This document shows, piece after piece, positions 1 to 8,273 of a DNA stretch of 33,248 nucleotides. The first letter of the stretch is position 1. The number at the start of each line of letters is the position of its first letter. The position numbers and the translations under genes were made by a program. This DNA comes from Planctomycetaceae bacterium (GTDB lineage Bacteria; Planctomycetota; Planctomycetia; Pirellulales; UBA1268), in the NCBI GenBank assembly GCA_018694455.1, contig JABHNP010000069.1, positions 1 through 33,248 of the forward strand, in the 5' to 3' direction. The notes under the pieces are model-generated. The model searched no databases and had not been told where the DNA came from. It worked only from the letters and a program-made list of their open reading frames with translations.

Positions 1-1739
1 TCAAGAAATTCTGCCGACGGAGGCATCGTTCCGATGTTATCCAGGTCTAACCATCGCCGCACAAAATGATGCACAAATCGATCAGAACGTGGGTCAGCCA
101 GCATGCGTGTGACTTGTTCAGGCAACTTGGCTTTTAAGTTTTTGTGAACTGCCAAGTTAAGTAACATTTCGTCTGGCGGTGATGACCAAAGAAAATAGGA
201 CAATCTCGAAGCCAGTGCGATTTCTTCGAGTGGCCCTTCACCAAGATTCAAATATAGAAACCCTGGTGCACAGAGAATGGCCTGACATCCAAGTTGAAAT
301 GCCTCCAAAGGATCAACTCCTGCTTTCAAACTATCAGCAACAAGGTTCTGAATTGGTTCAACTTCGCCCTCAACGGGTAGGCGTCGAAATGCTTTTTCGG
401 CAAAGAGCTCAAGTTGCTGCTGGATTGTCTCGGCATTGAGTTCCTCACGGGTCAACGCCCCATAGAGCGCACGATGCCCGGCGGTTGGCCAGACATCAAC
501 GTGCGGGCCCTCTATTCCAATTTCCCACACGCGCAGACGCGGACCCTGATATCCCTTGAGTACCCCATGCGCTTTTTCGAGACCACCTTTCATATCAACA
601 AACGGCTTGAATTCAGGCTTGTCGGCAGCGTGTGTTGTCAGCATTCGCACCATTCGTTTGGCAGCCATCGGCCCATTACGAAAGCGAACTTCCGGCTCAA
701 ATCCTGCTTCCATATAGACATCCCACTCAAACCACTCAGGTTCTTCATTCGTCAGCTCGACTCTCGCCAAGGAAATCATTTTTGAAACATTCCCAGTACT
801 TACAACACTTCCCCGTCGATCGACAGCAGCGATTTCCATAACCAACGGATCACCATTGCGAAAATCACCCAGTGCTTTTCCATAGTCATGGTGACGACTT
901 ATAGCTGCCGCCTTCACACGAATGGTGTATATACCACTATGCGGCACACCACCCTGCCGAACCAAGGGAAGAAATCCAATATGCCCACCACGATAGTGAC
1001 GGCCATAGAGATCCGTGAAAGGCGTATCGGGTGTAAAGCGAAAGCGATCAACTTTGAACAGTTTTGGTAAGTCTTCGTAGCCTTTCCCACTAAAATAGAA
1101 AGGAGATGCTTGCCTGTAACTTTTCGCAACTGGTCGTTTCCCGAACTTCGTGGCGCGATGAATAGCTTCTTCAGCCGCGCTTAAGTAATGGTCCATTAAC
1201 ATGCCAGAGGTAACGAGACCAGCACCGTTGTTATCGAACCCGTCAACCACAACCTCCTCAGGAAAATCTTCTGACGGATTCCAGACCTCAACATCGAGTC
1301 CGAGTAGATCCCCGATCGTTTGCCGATACTCCCATGCATTGAGCCGCCGAAGCACACTATGCCCACCAGACGTGTTGAGTTCGGCATGAGCAGTTTCAAT
1401 GCGCCGAGTAAGCGAATCAATCATGGCAAGACGTTCGTCAGGGGAAGGCTGGGGCTTCCCTTCTGGTGGCATGCTTTCAAGATTCAGTTGATCCACAACC
1501 TCTTGGTAACGACCCAAGTCATCGAGAGTCTTAATTTTTGATGAAAGCGTATCGAATCGGCGGTCAGCTTTTTGTTTCTGGTCACCGTGACATTGGATGC
1601 AATATTTTTCAAGAAACACCGCTGGATTCTGGCCAGCTGCATTTTGTTCAACTGTGATTTGGTCCGCGATAGCGAATACGCTCAGGCCATGAAAAATAAT
1701 GGCGGCATAAATGACGGCACAGTAGATTGTGGTTTTCAT
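1..1739 (-). CDS. DUF1592/DUF1588-family secreted cytochrome-type protein, partial (C-terminus beyond window)
   Basis: An open frame runs on the minus strand from the ATG at 1739 to the window edge without a stop, giving about 579 residues, so the 3' end is missing. The N-terminus is a signal peptide (MKTTIYCAVIYAAIIFHGLS), then a single CIQCH haem motif at residues 47-51, followed by a DUF1587-like stretch (HSVLRRLNAWEYRQTIGDLL). A beta-rich middle follows, and then DUF1595/DUF1592-like sequence (ASRLSYFLWSSPPDE) and the start of a DUF1588-like part (FVHHFVRRWLDLDNIGT). AGGAGAG lies just upstream of the ATG. It follows the DUF1552 gene after 8 bases, the usual planctomycete pairing. The family is large in planctomycetes and its function is unknown; the haem motif suggests a periplasmic redox or electron-transfer role (inference). 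Confidence 0.88.
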   Translation of the reverse strand, partial: MKTTIYCAVIYAAIIFHGLSVFAIADQITVEQNAAGQNPAVFLEKYCIQCHGDQKQKADRRFDTLSSKIKTLDDLGRYQEVVDQLNLESMPPEGKPQPSPDERLAMIDSLTRRIETAHAELNTSGGHSVLRRLNAWEYRQTIGDLLGLDVEVWNPSEDFPEEVVVDGFDNNGAGLVTSGMLMDHYLSAAEEAIHRATKFGKRPVAKSYRQASPFYFSGKGYEDLPKLFKVDRFRFTPDTPFTDLYGRHYRGGHIGFLPLVRQGGVPHSGIYTIRVKAAAISRHHDYGKALGDFRNGDPLVMEIAAVDRRGSVVSTGNVSKMISLARVELTNEEPEWFEWDVYMEAGFEPEVRFRNGPMAAKRMVRMLTTHAADKPEFKPFVDMKGGLEKAHGVLKGYQGPRLRVWEIGIEGPHVDVWPTAGHRALYGALTREELNAETIQQQLELFAEKAFRRLPVEGEVEPIQNLVADSLKAGVDPLEAFQLGCQAILCAPGFLYLNLGEGPLEEIALASRLSYFLWSSPPDEMLLNLAVHKNLKAKLPEQVTRMLADPRSDRFVHHFVRRWLDLDNIGTMPPSAEFL

Positions 1740-1748
1740 GCCACTCTC

Positions 1749-3002
1749 CTATCCAATTTCCATCGGGGAAAAGGTCCCTGTGCTTCTACCAAAATGATCG
1801 GCTTCTTCTGCTCCGAACCACTGCAAAACAGACAACCACAGATTCGAAAGAGGGACTCGTCGATGTTGCTCTTCAGGACAAATAACATGCCCCTGATGCT
1901 TAAGCCCACCACCGGCAAGGAGCACTGGAAGATTCCGGTTGCTATGAATCGACCCATCACTCATACCGCTGCCAAAGACAACTAGCGTGTCATCAAAAAC
2001 CTGTGCTTCTTTTAACCTCGCAAGAAAATTACTGAGCTTTGTTGTTAAAAAAGATTCTACGACCTGAAGCTGACCAATCCGGTCCTCTGATTTTCCATGA
2101 TGAGAAAGACCATGGTAACTACCGAGGTCTAACTCAGACGTCCGGAAACCTAATCCAGTTTCAAATGTTGCCACACGAGTGGAATCTGTCTGCAAAGCAA
2201 GGGCCATGAGGTCGTAAAAAAGTTCTACTTCATCAATTTGCTGGCGTTCCTCATCTAGCACTTCTTCTATCGACGGTTTCGGTTTGGGCCGATGTAACCA
2301 TTCTTTAGACATTTGCAGTCGCCGTTCAACGTCGCGGACTGACGTCAAATATTGATCGAGTTTGTCTTGATCTGCTGTATTGAGCGTTCGGTGCAAGGCA
2401 CGTGCTGAATCACGCAGAACATCGAGCACACTGCCTCGATGCTCGAGTCGCATGCGTTCAACGTCCGCCTTACTCTGCGGAGGACTCACAAAGAGACCAC
2501 GAAACAGCATTGCAGGATTGTTGATTGGTGGCACGTGGACGCCAGCACGCGTCCAACACATGTCCGTACCATGTACGATACCCGTGTTGATCGAAGGAAA
2601 ACGAGTTTTGCTACCAACGAATTCGGCTGCTGCCTGATCAAGTGAGATATTCTTCTCAGGAAATCCAGCAGCTTCTTCTTTTTTAATACTGGTGAGAAAT
2701 CCCTGTACCGCGCCATGCCCACCGTTGAGCCCATGGTCCAAATTTGAGAACACCGTGAGAGCATCGCGATGCATGTCCAGTGGCTTCAGTGTCGATGTCG
2801 GCATATAGCTCTGCCCTGCAGCTTTTGGAAAAAAGTTGCCCGGATAAAAGCCAAGGTGATTTCCAACACACACCAACCGTCGTGGAGATTGATCTCCAAC
2901 GCCTCTTTCTCGACCGAGGCTCTGAAAGACTGGAAGGGTCAGGGCAAGCCCAGCACCGTGAAGAAGGTTTCGTCGTGTCAATCGATGTGCGGTATTGCTC
3001 AT
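1749..3002 (-). CDS. DUF1552-family Tat-exported protein
   Basis: This 417-residue protein starts with a twin-arginine type leader (TRRNLLHGAGLALTLPVF), so export in folded form is likely. The body matches the DUF1552 family: an SIKKEEAAGFPEKNISLDQ segment near the N-terminus, a central helical region around residues 190-260, and the C-terminal SDGSIHSNRNLPVLLAGGG motif. The length is usual for the family. DUF1552 proteins have no established biochemical role; they nearly always sit next to a DUF1592 protein, as here. The gene lies last but one in the long minus-strand run and is separated from the preceding sulfatase by 87 bases, the largest gap in the run. Its own Shine-Dalgarno is weak (GAGA). 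Confidence 0.9.
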   Translation of the reverse strand: MSNTAHRLTRRNLLHGAGLALTLPVFQSLGRERGVGDQSPRRLVCVGNHLGFYPGNFFPKAAGQSYMPTSTLKPLDMHRDALTVFSNLDHGLNGGHGAVQGFLTSIKKEEAAGFPEKNISLDQAAAEFVGSKTRFPSINTGIVHGTDMCWTRAGVHVPPINNPAMLFRGLFVSPPQSKADVERMRLEHRGSVLDVLRDSARALHRTLNTADQDKLDQYLTSVRDVERRLQMSKEWLHRPKPKPSIEEVLDEERQQIDEVELFYDLMALALQTDSTRVATFETGLGFRTSELDLGSYHGLSHHGKSEDRIGQLQVVESFLTTKLSNFLARLKEAQVFDDTLVVFGSGMSDGSIHSNRNLPVLLAGGGLKHQGHVICPEEQHRRVPLSNLWLSVLQWFGAEEADHFGRSTGTFSPMEIG

Positions 3003-3089
3003 TTGTTTTCTCAGCTACATCTCATACATCTCATAGAAGAAATACTCAATCGAACATTCCATGTTCTTCTACACACTCATATTATTTAC
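3003..3089 (-). promoter_or_regulatory. Spacer between sulfatase and DUF1552 genes with a small hairpin
   Basis: This is the only gap of more than 10 bases inside the seven-gene run. It contains a perfect GAACAT-TCC-ATGTTC inverted repeat (3052-3066), and AGAAGAA (3035-3041) has a complement at 3064-3070 that would compete with it. It could hold an internal promoter or an mRNA processing site for the DUF1552/DUF1592 pair. No convincing -35/-10 pair was found. Confidence 0.3.
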
Positions 3090-4967
3090 TCATTTGGCTT
3101 GTACGCCATTTTTGGGACTCACATAGACATAATACGCACTGAGTATTGTATTGTCTTTACCCCTAAACCACGTGTGTAAAGCCGTTGGGCCCTTCTTTAA
3201 GTGCATCGTAAAAGTGATGCCTTTGTCATCTTCCTTGACTTGCTTGGTGAGACCCTCAAATTGATAGCCCTTTTTTTCACCAATGCTCATGTGGTTATGC
3301 CCGGCGAAGTATAGGCTCGCCTGAGTAATCGGTAACGCAGTTCCTGTTCCATCTGGCAACGTTCCCTGAATAGTTCCATCTGCCTCTTTGGGCCAACGAC
3401 GAAGCTCGATGTCATAATCACCTGCCTCCGCCACATCGATCACCCAGTATCCACTTTTCTGCTGGCCTCTGAGAACCTGTCCTTGCTGGTCCACGAAGAC
3501 ATCCAACCACTCGGTGGCAGATAGCTTGGTAGGGTTCTCATACTTTGTTCCAACGATAATGCGTTGCTCTTCGTTCGCAGCGGCTCCGACTCGATCCCAC
3601 CATTCAGCGAGTCGCTTTCGCAATTTCACGACGACCTCTGGATGCTGATCGATGATATTGGTTTGCTGAAGAGGATCGGTCTCTAAATTATAAAGCTCAC
3701 GATCCTCCAAGAGACGCCACCGTTTCCAGAGCACGCCAGCCTGATCAGCTCGCATCTGAGTTTGACTATACGGTGACGGGTAATTCGCGAACCCCGGCAT
3801 CCTGCTGTAATTAATGATGAGAATTCGATCATCAGGCACGTGCTGTTCACCACGTAAAACCGAAGCCAGACTCGTTCCGTCAAACTCGGGTCCGTTCTCA
3901 GATTTGATTCCACTCAATTCCAATAGAGTCGGCAAAATATCTTGTACTTGAGTAAGTCCGCCAATGTCTTGTGGTTTTGCGAGATTGCCATCGGGCCAAC
4001 GAATGAAACACGGAACACGATGCCCACCCTCCCAGAGTTCCGTCTTCCTGCCACGCATTCCAGCATTAAAATAGCGAGGTCCCAAGAGGCTGCCATTGTC
4101 CGTTTTGAAAATCAGAATCGTATTGTCAGCCAGGTCTTCGTCGTCAAGAAACTCAAGCAGGCTCCCCATGTTGGCATCGATGTTCACAATCATGCCTAGA
4201 TAATTGGCGAGTTGGTTCTTTAATTTTCCATCCAGATGATCAAACTGGGGATCGGCCAATCTTTTTGTGATCACATCACGATCTTCAGGCTTCGGATTGA
4301 ATGGCCCGTGTGGCGTATTCGTTGCGAGATAGCACATGAATGGTTTATTCGCTGCTACGGACTTCCTTATGAACGCCTTTGCTTCAGCAAAAAACACATC
4401 GGTGCAGTAACCCGAAAACTGTTCTTCTGTGCCGTTGTGAATATAGACGTCATCAAAATAGTCGTTGCCCCAATAGCTTGGAACAGAGGGAATGGACGAG
4501 GAGGGATACCACACGCTCTCCTGAAAGCCACGGTCCTGCGGACGAAATGGATAGTTCGCGCCAAGATGCCATTTACCAAATACTCCCGTGGCATACCCCG
4601 CGTCGCCAAAGTAATTGGCGATTGTAGGGATTTCCGGACGCAGTAAAGCGCGACCGCTACTTACGTTGATTGCGCCATTCCTTGCCGCATCAATCCCAGT
4701 AAGCAATTGCCCACGCGTCGGTGTACACATGGGCGCAACGTGGTAATCCGTCAGTCGCAAACTCTCATCGTGCAGCGAGTCGAGGTGAGGGGTTTGTAAA
4801 ACTGGATTGCCATGTACGGACAGTTCTGGATACCCCTGATCATCGGTCATGACAACAATGACATTTGGCCTTTCAGCAACAACTTCATCACAAGCTGCAT
4901 TCGAGGCAAAGCAGGCAATAAAGCCGAAGAGCCACTTGCCACGCACCACACGATTCGTTCTATTCAC
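3090..4967 (-). CDS. Sulfatase (arylsulfatase family) with C-terminal accessory region
   Basis: This type I sulfatase should hydrolyse a sulfate ester using a formylglycine made from Cys81 in CTPTR (81-85). Other active-site elements are visible: TDDQ (41-44, metal ligands), GKWHLG (131-136), His220 in NTPHGPF, TDNG (289-292) and the lysine in GRKTELWEGG. Residues 11-30 form a hydrophobic export signal; C26 might be a lipidation site, but the preceding residues are not a good lipobox. The start is GTG, overlapping the ThuA-like gene's stop as GTGA, with AAGG seven bases upstream, so translation is probably coupled. At 625 residues it is longer than a core sulfatase; about residues 475-625 look like a beta-rich accessory part. 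Substrate is unknown; the neighbours suggest a sulfated glycan. Confidence 0.93.
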   Translation of the reverse strand: MNRTNRVVRGKWLFGFIACFASNAACDEVVAERPNVIVVMTDDQGYPELSVHGNPVLQTPHLDSLHDESLRLTDYHVAPMCTPTRGQLLTGIDAARNGAINVSSGRALLRPEIPTIANYFGDAGYATGVFGKWHLGANYPFRPQDRGFQESVWYPSSSIPSVPSYWGNDYFDDVYIHNGTEEQFSGYCTDVFFAEAKAFIRKSVAANKPFMCYLATNTPHGPFNPKPEDRDVITKRLADPQFDHLDGKLKNQLANYLGMIVNIDANMGSLLEFLDDEDLADNTILIFKTDNGSLLGPRYFNAGMRGRKTELWEGGHRVPCFIRWPDGNLAKPQDIGGLTQVQDILPTLLELSGIKSENGPEFDGTSLASVLRGEQHVPDDRILIINYSRMPGFANYPSPYSQTQMRADQAGVLWKRWRLLEDRELYNLETDPLQQTNIIDQHPEVVVKLRKRLAEWWDRVGAAANEEQRIIVGTKYENPTKLSATEWLDVFVDQQGQVLRGQQKSGYWVIDVAEAGDYDIELRRWPKEADGTIQGTLPDGTGTALPITQASLYFAGHNHMSIGEKKGYQFEGLTKQVKEDDKGITFTMHLKKGPTALHTWFRGKDNTILSAYYVYVSPKNGVQAK

Positions 4968-5884
4968 TTTGATACCTTCTGTTTATGCACAACGGGATCG
5001 AGGTTGGCTTGTATGTGCACATCACTTACTTTTGGTGACGGACAGCCACTCTCGGGCACCTCGACATGGGCTGTCCATAAAATGCCATTCAGTACCACAG
5101 TACGAAAGTTTTCATCAAGCCAGCTCACATGATTGTGCGCCCCAGTAAACCCGAATCCTCGTCCACCGGAAGGACGTTCGTACGCCCATGCCACAACTTG
5201 TTTTTCACCCGCTGCAACTGCCCTACGAACTGTAGGATTTCCACTTCGCGGACCATCTGGTCGGCGAAGTGTGTTCGGCGGCGGAAGGTCAGCAAGTATT
5301 GGAGTGACTCCTTTCATGTCATCGACAAACCGCATGTGGTAGTACCATTCGTCGTCGATCTCAAATGGTTTCAAACCATTTGCAACAGGATGCTCTGGAA
5401 AATCGGTAAAGTGTGGCGTCCAATGCGGATTAACTGACCAGTCGAGATCACAGAATCCACCCATCCACTGAAGAAATTTTTGACCGGGCTCGCCTTTCTC
5501 AGCTTCGGTTGCCCAGTGAATCATCACGACACCAACCCCCGAATTCATCAGTGCATCGAATTCAGCCAGATGCGGATTGAGCACATGCCCTTGATGCCCT
5601 GTACAAAAAATTACAACAGTCGCCGCATCCTCAAAGACAGACGGATCTTCCGGGTAGCCAAGCAATGGAACGAGTACTGTTTCAACATCAAGGCCTGATC
5701 GATCGAGCGCATCAGCCAGAATCATATTTCCGGCTCGATGCTCATGCTTCATTCGCCCATGACTAGGCTTCCCTGAAATAAAGACAATTTTTGCTGGCTT
5801 CTCAGCCTGAACCGAAGTGTGAGGAATAAAAATTGGTACTACCAGAAGCCAGAAAGTGGCAACTACCCTGAAACTCGGTCGCAT
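4964..5884 (-). CDS. ThuA-like (trehalose-utilisation type) secreted protein
   Basis: The protein has a class I glutamine-amidotransferase-like fold typical of the ThuA family: KIVFISGKPSHGRMKHEH at the start of the mature part, FCTGHQGHVLNPHLAEFDAL in the middle, then HWATEAEKGEPGQKF and PHWTPHFTDFPEHPVANGL. I place the start at the ATG at 5884 (306 residues) rather than further upstream. This ATG is preceded by GGAG at seven bases and begins directly with a signal peptide (MRPSFRVVATFWLLVVPIFI), whereas the longer form would bury the signal. The upstream dehydrogenase stop lies 4 bases away. In rhizobia ThuA acts with the Gfo/Idh/MocA protein ThuB in 3-keto-disaccharide metabolism; planctomycete homologues are exported and mostly uncharacterised. 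Its place next to a dehydrogenase and a Gfo-type gene fits a role in oxidised sugar handling (inference). Confidence 0.88.
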   Translation of the reverse strand: MRPSFRVVATFWLLVVPIFIPHTSVQAEKPAKIVFISGKPSHGRMKHEHRAGNMILADALDRSGLDVETVLVPLLGYPEDPSVFEDAATVVIFCTGHQGHVLNPHLAEFDALMNSGVGVVMIHWATEAEKGEPGQKFLQWMGGFCDLDWSVNPHWTPHFTDFPEHPVANGLKPFEIDDEWYYHMRFVDDMKGVTPILADLPPPNTLRRPDGPRSGNPTVRRAVAAGEKQVVAWAYERPSGGRGFGFTGAHNHVSWLDENFRTVVLNGILWTAHVEVPESGCPSPKVSDVHIQANLDPVVHKQKVSK

Positions 5885-5888
5885 CACA

Positions 5889-8273
5889 TTACTCCGTAAC
5901 GAGTTCCAAACTATTCCAATACGCCCATTCATTGTGCCAATCGTTCGCTCGATTTTCTAAAACTAGTGAGACACGTCGGCCAGCAAATTCAGTCAAGTCG
6001 ATCGACACATCAAGCCACTCATCTGATTCAACTGAATCCGGACCGATAACATAATCCGCCATAACTTTGCCATTCGCCAAGACCCGAAGCTGCCAATCAC
6101 CATGTGGATGATGACTGACACGGAGCTTCAGTGATGTTTTCTTACCTTCAGGTATCGTGACTTGATTCTTACTCAGAATGCACGGTGTTTTTCGATCGAG
6201 AGGATGTGTCTGTACCGCTGACTCGTTCCGAAACACAGCATGCTTCACAACGCCACCTTCTCCAACATCAGCCACCCGCAGCGCTGTAGCCATTTCCCCC
6301 CTTGCAATTGTTTTAATCAGGCCGTTCCATGCTTCAGCCCTTTGCACCTGGTTGGGCTTTTTATTGCCACCGTCGCCCGTAATCAAACGTCTCGCAACAA
6401 ACTCTTGCAACCTCGGTATTTTACCAGCCATCACAAGCTCAAGTGATTCACGTTGAGCGTTAGGCACCATCGGCTCCAACGCAAACCAGTACATCCGAGG
6501 CAGATTGTTGTCACTCACATCCTCAGCATGGGAGACGAGCCCTTGAAGAATTGGCCATCGCTGAGCGAACGGCAATCGCTGTACTGCCGAAGCCAGATAG
6601 AGCCTCACAACCTGCGACGGATCATCCTGTGCCATGACAACCAGTTTCTCAAGTACTCCTGTTTCGAGAACCCATTCTGTATCCTGCTCTGGCTGAAACG
6701 CGTTTGTTTCACTCACATCACAGAGGAATTGAATGGACCATGCCCGAACATGCTCATCTGCATCATCAAGCAGTTCGTAAAGTTGGCCTTTCGTTATTCC
6801 GTCAGTTACATGTAGCGCCCATAACGCTCGCAATCTCTTGGGTGGCTGTGACGTCGTGCTGAGTATGTCATTGAGTTTCTGATGAACCACTTTACGATTG
6901 AGCGTTCCGCTTGCCTGCCGATACTGTAGAAGTGTTCTTGCATGGCGAACAAACCAATCGTTTGAATGCAACTGGTACTCTACGAGCTCTGCATCAGACA
7001 TAGCAGAAAGATCTGGCGTCACCTTGCCTTTCACACCAGTCGGCATAATCCGATACACGCGGCCACTGTTGGGAAACTTTACTTCATTGCCACAAATATT
7101 CTGATCATGCCAGTCAAGAATATAGACACCCCCTTCCGGACCAATTTCAACACTGAAACCGACCCATGCCAAATCATTCGTTGGCAAAAAGTCATCACCG
7201 TGATGACCAATAAAACTTGAACCCTTTGGCTCAAGCACGTCCGTCAATACAGCATGCTCATGAATATTGCACATGAATAAACGGTCACGATACTCCGCTG
7301 GGAACGTATCTGCGAGATAGAAACGAGCTCCCCCATGAGCAGATAAGTGCGTGTGATCACGAATCGTTTTGATGTCATCATAGATATACGGATTGACGTG
7401 TGGCCGAGCTTGCTTGTGATACGTTCCGCCTTGCACGACATGAAAAAGATGCGGAATGACACAACATGTTGCACACCCCTGCCCGTAGTCGTTGAAATCA
7501 AACCCCCAGGAATTTGATAATCCTCGAGCAAAAACCTCAAAGGTTTTGCGAGTCGGATGGTATCGCCAAATACCAGCATCAATAAACTGACGCTGTGCAT
7601 CCGTATCACCCGGCTTCCCAACGTTGGAAAACGTAAACACTCCGTGGCAACCGTACAGCCAGCCATCAGGACCCCACATAAAACTATTGAGCGTTTCATG
7701 CCGATCTTGAATGCCCCATCCATCAAGTAAGACTTGTGGTGGTCCATCGGGAATGTCATCACCATCTTTATCAGGGATAAAAGAAAAGTTTGGTGGCGAC
7801 CCAACAAACACTCCACCAAATCCACAGGCGATCCCGGATGTGAACGTCAACGTGTCCGTAAATGTCTTCTTTTTGTCAAAGACACCATCACCATCTGTGT
7901 CTTCAAGTATTTGAATTCGACTCACCGGGTCGTCAGTATGTTTTTTACGAGTTTGATAATTAAAATTCTCCACAACCCACATCCGGCCACGATCATCGAA
8001 ACAGAAGGCGATGGGCTCAGCGATGTCGGGCTCAGCAGCAAAAACAGAGACCTCAAATCCATCCGGTACAGCCATTTTTGAAACTGCTTCCGCTGGCTTT
8101 AAAAATGGAGTATCGCTGTCCTTGTGCTGTTTCTTTGGAAGTTGATTACGACCGTCATCAGCAGCCGCGAGAGGAATTGTGACTATGCCATACACTATGA
8201 AGACAGCCACCCCAATAAGTGACACTCCATTTTTGTGCACGTTAACCAATCGTTGCATTGCTCGATTTGTCAT
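5889..8273 (-). CDS. PVC-type membrane-bound dehydrogenase (beta-propeller plus HEAT), lacking its cytochrome domain
   Basis: The 794-residue protein has an N-terminal membrane/signal segment (about residues 17-37). A six-bladed-propeller dehydrogenase region follows (about 65-420), containing DRGRMWVVENFNYQ, two calcium-loop-like stretches (DTDGDGVFD and DKDGDDIPDG), WGPDGWLYGCHG and YILDWHDQNICGN. HEAT-like helices occupy about 430-600 and a beta-sandwich the last 130 residues. Related planctomycete proteins usually carry a C-terminal haem domain in the same chain; here none is present, and a CxxCH protein is encoded immediately upstream with an ATGA overlap. GGAG five bases before the ATG supports the start. 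The family resembles soluble PQQ glucose/sorbosone dehydrogenases, so periplasmic sugar or alcohol oxidation is likely, but substrate and cofactor are unproven. Confidence 0.9.
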   Translation of the reverse strand: MTNRAMQRLVNVHKNGVSLIGVAVFIVYGIVTIPLAAADDGRNQLPKKQHKDSDTPFLKPAEAVSKMAVPDGFEVSVFAAEPDIAEPIAFCFDDRGRMWVVENFNYQTRKKHTDDPVSRIQILEDTDGDGVFDKKKTFTDTLTFTSGIACGFGGVFVGSPPNFSFIPDKDGDDIPDGPPQVLLDGWGIQDRHETLNSFMWGPDGWLYGCHGVFTFSNVGKPGDTDAQRQFIDAGIWRYHPTRKTFEVFARGLSNSWGFDFNDYGQGCATCCVIPHLFHVVQGGTYHKQARPHVNPYIYDDIKTIRDHTHLSAHGGARFYLADTFPAEYRDRLFMCNIHEHAVLTDVLEPKGSSFIGHHGDDFLPTNDLAWVGFSVEIGPEGGVYILDWHDQNICGNEVKFPNSGRVYRIMPTGVKGKVTPDLSAMSDAELVEYQLHSNDWFVRHARTLLQYRQASGTLNRKVVHQKLNDILSTTSQPPKRLRALWALHVTDGITKGQLYELLDDADEHVRAWSIQFLCDVSETNAFQPEQDTEWVLETGVLEKLVVMAQDDPSQVVRLYLASAVQRLPFAQRWPILQGLVSHAEDVSDNNLPRMYWFALEPMVPNAQRESLELVMAGKIPRLQEFVARRLITGDGGNKKPNQVQRAEAWNGLIKTIARGEMATALRVADVGEGGVVKHAVFRNESAVQTHPLDRKTPCILSKNQVTIPEGKKTSLKLRVSHHPHGDWQLRVLANGKVMADYVIGPDSVESDEWLDVSIDLTEFAGRRVSLVLENRANDWHNEWAYWNSLELVTE

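Noticed and set aside
1572..1985. 137-codon plus-strand open frame
   Set aside because: It is antisense to the starts of the DUF1592 and ends of the DUF1552 genes, both well supported, and its product resembles nothing.
5885..5932. Upstream ATG extending the ThuA-like protein by 16 residues
   Set aside because: It would overlap the dehydrogenase gene and bury the signal peptide; the ATG at 5884 has a good ribosome-binding site.
7455..7475. CATCC in the dehydrogenase as a possible haem site
   Set aside because: The motif lacks the histidine of CxxCH, and the position lies inside the propeller region where relatives have no haem.
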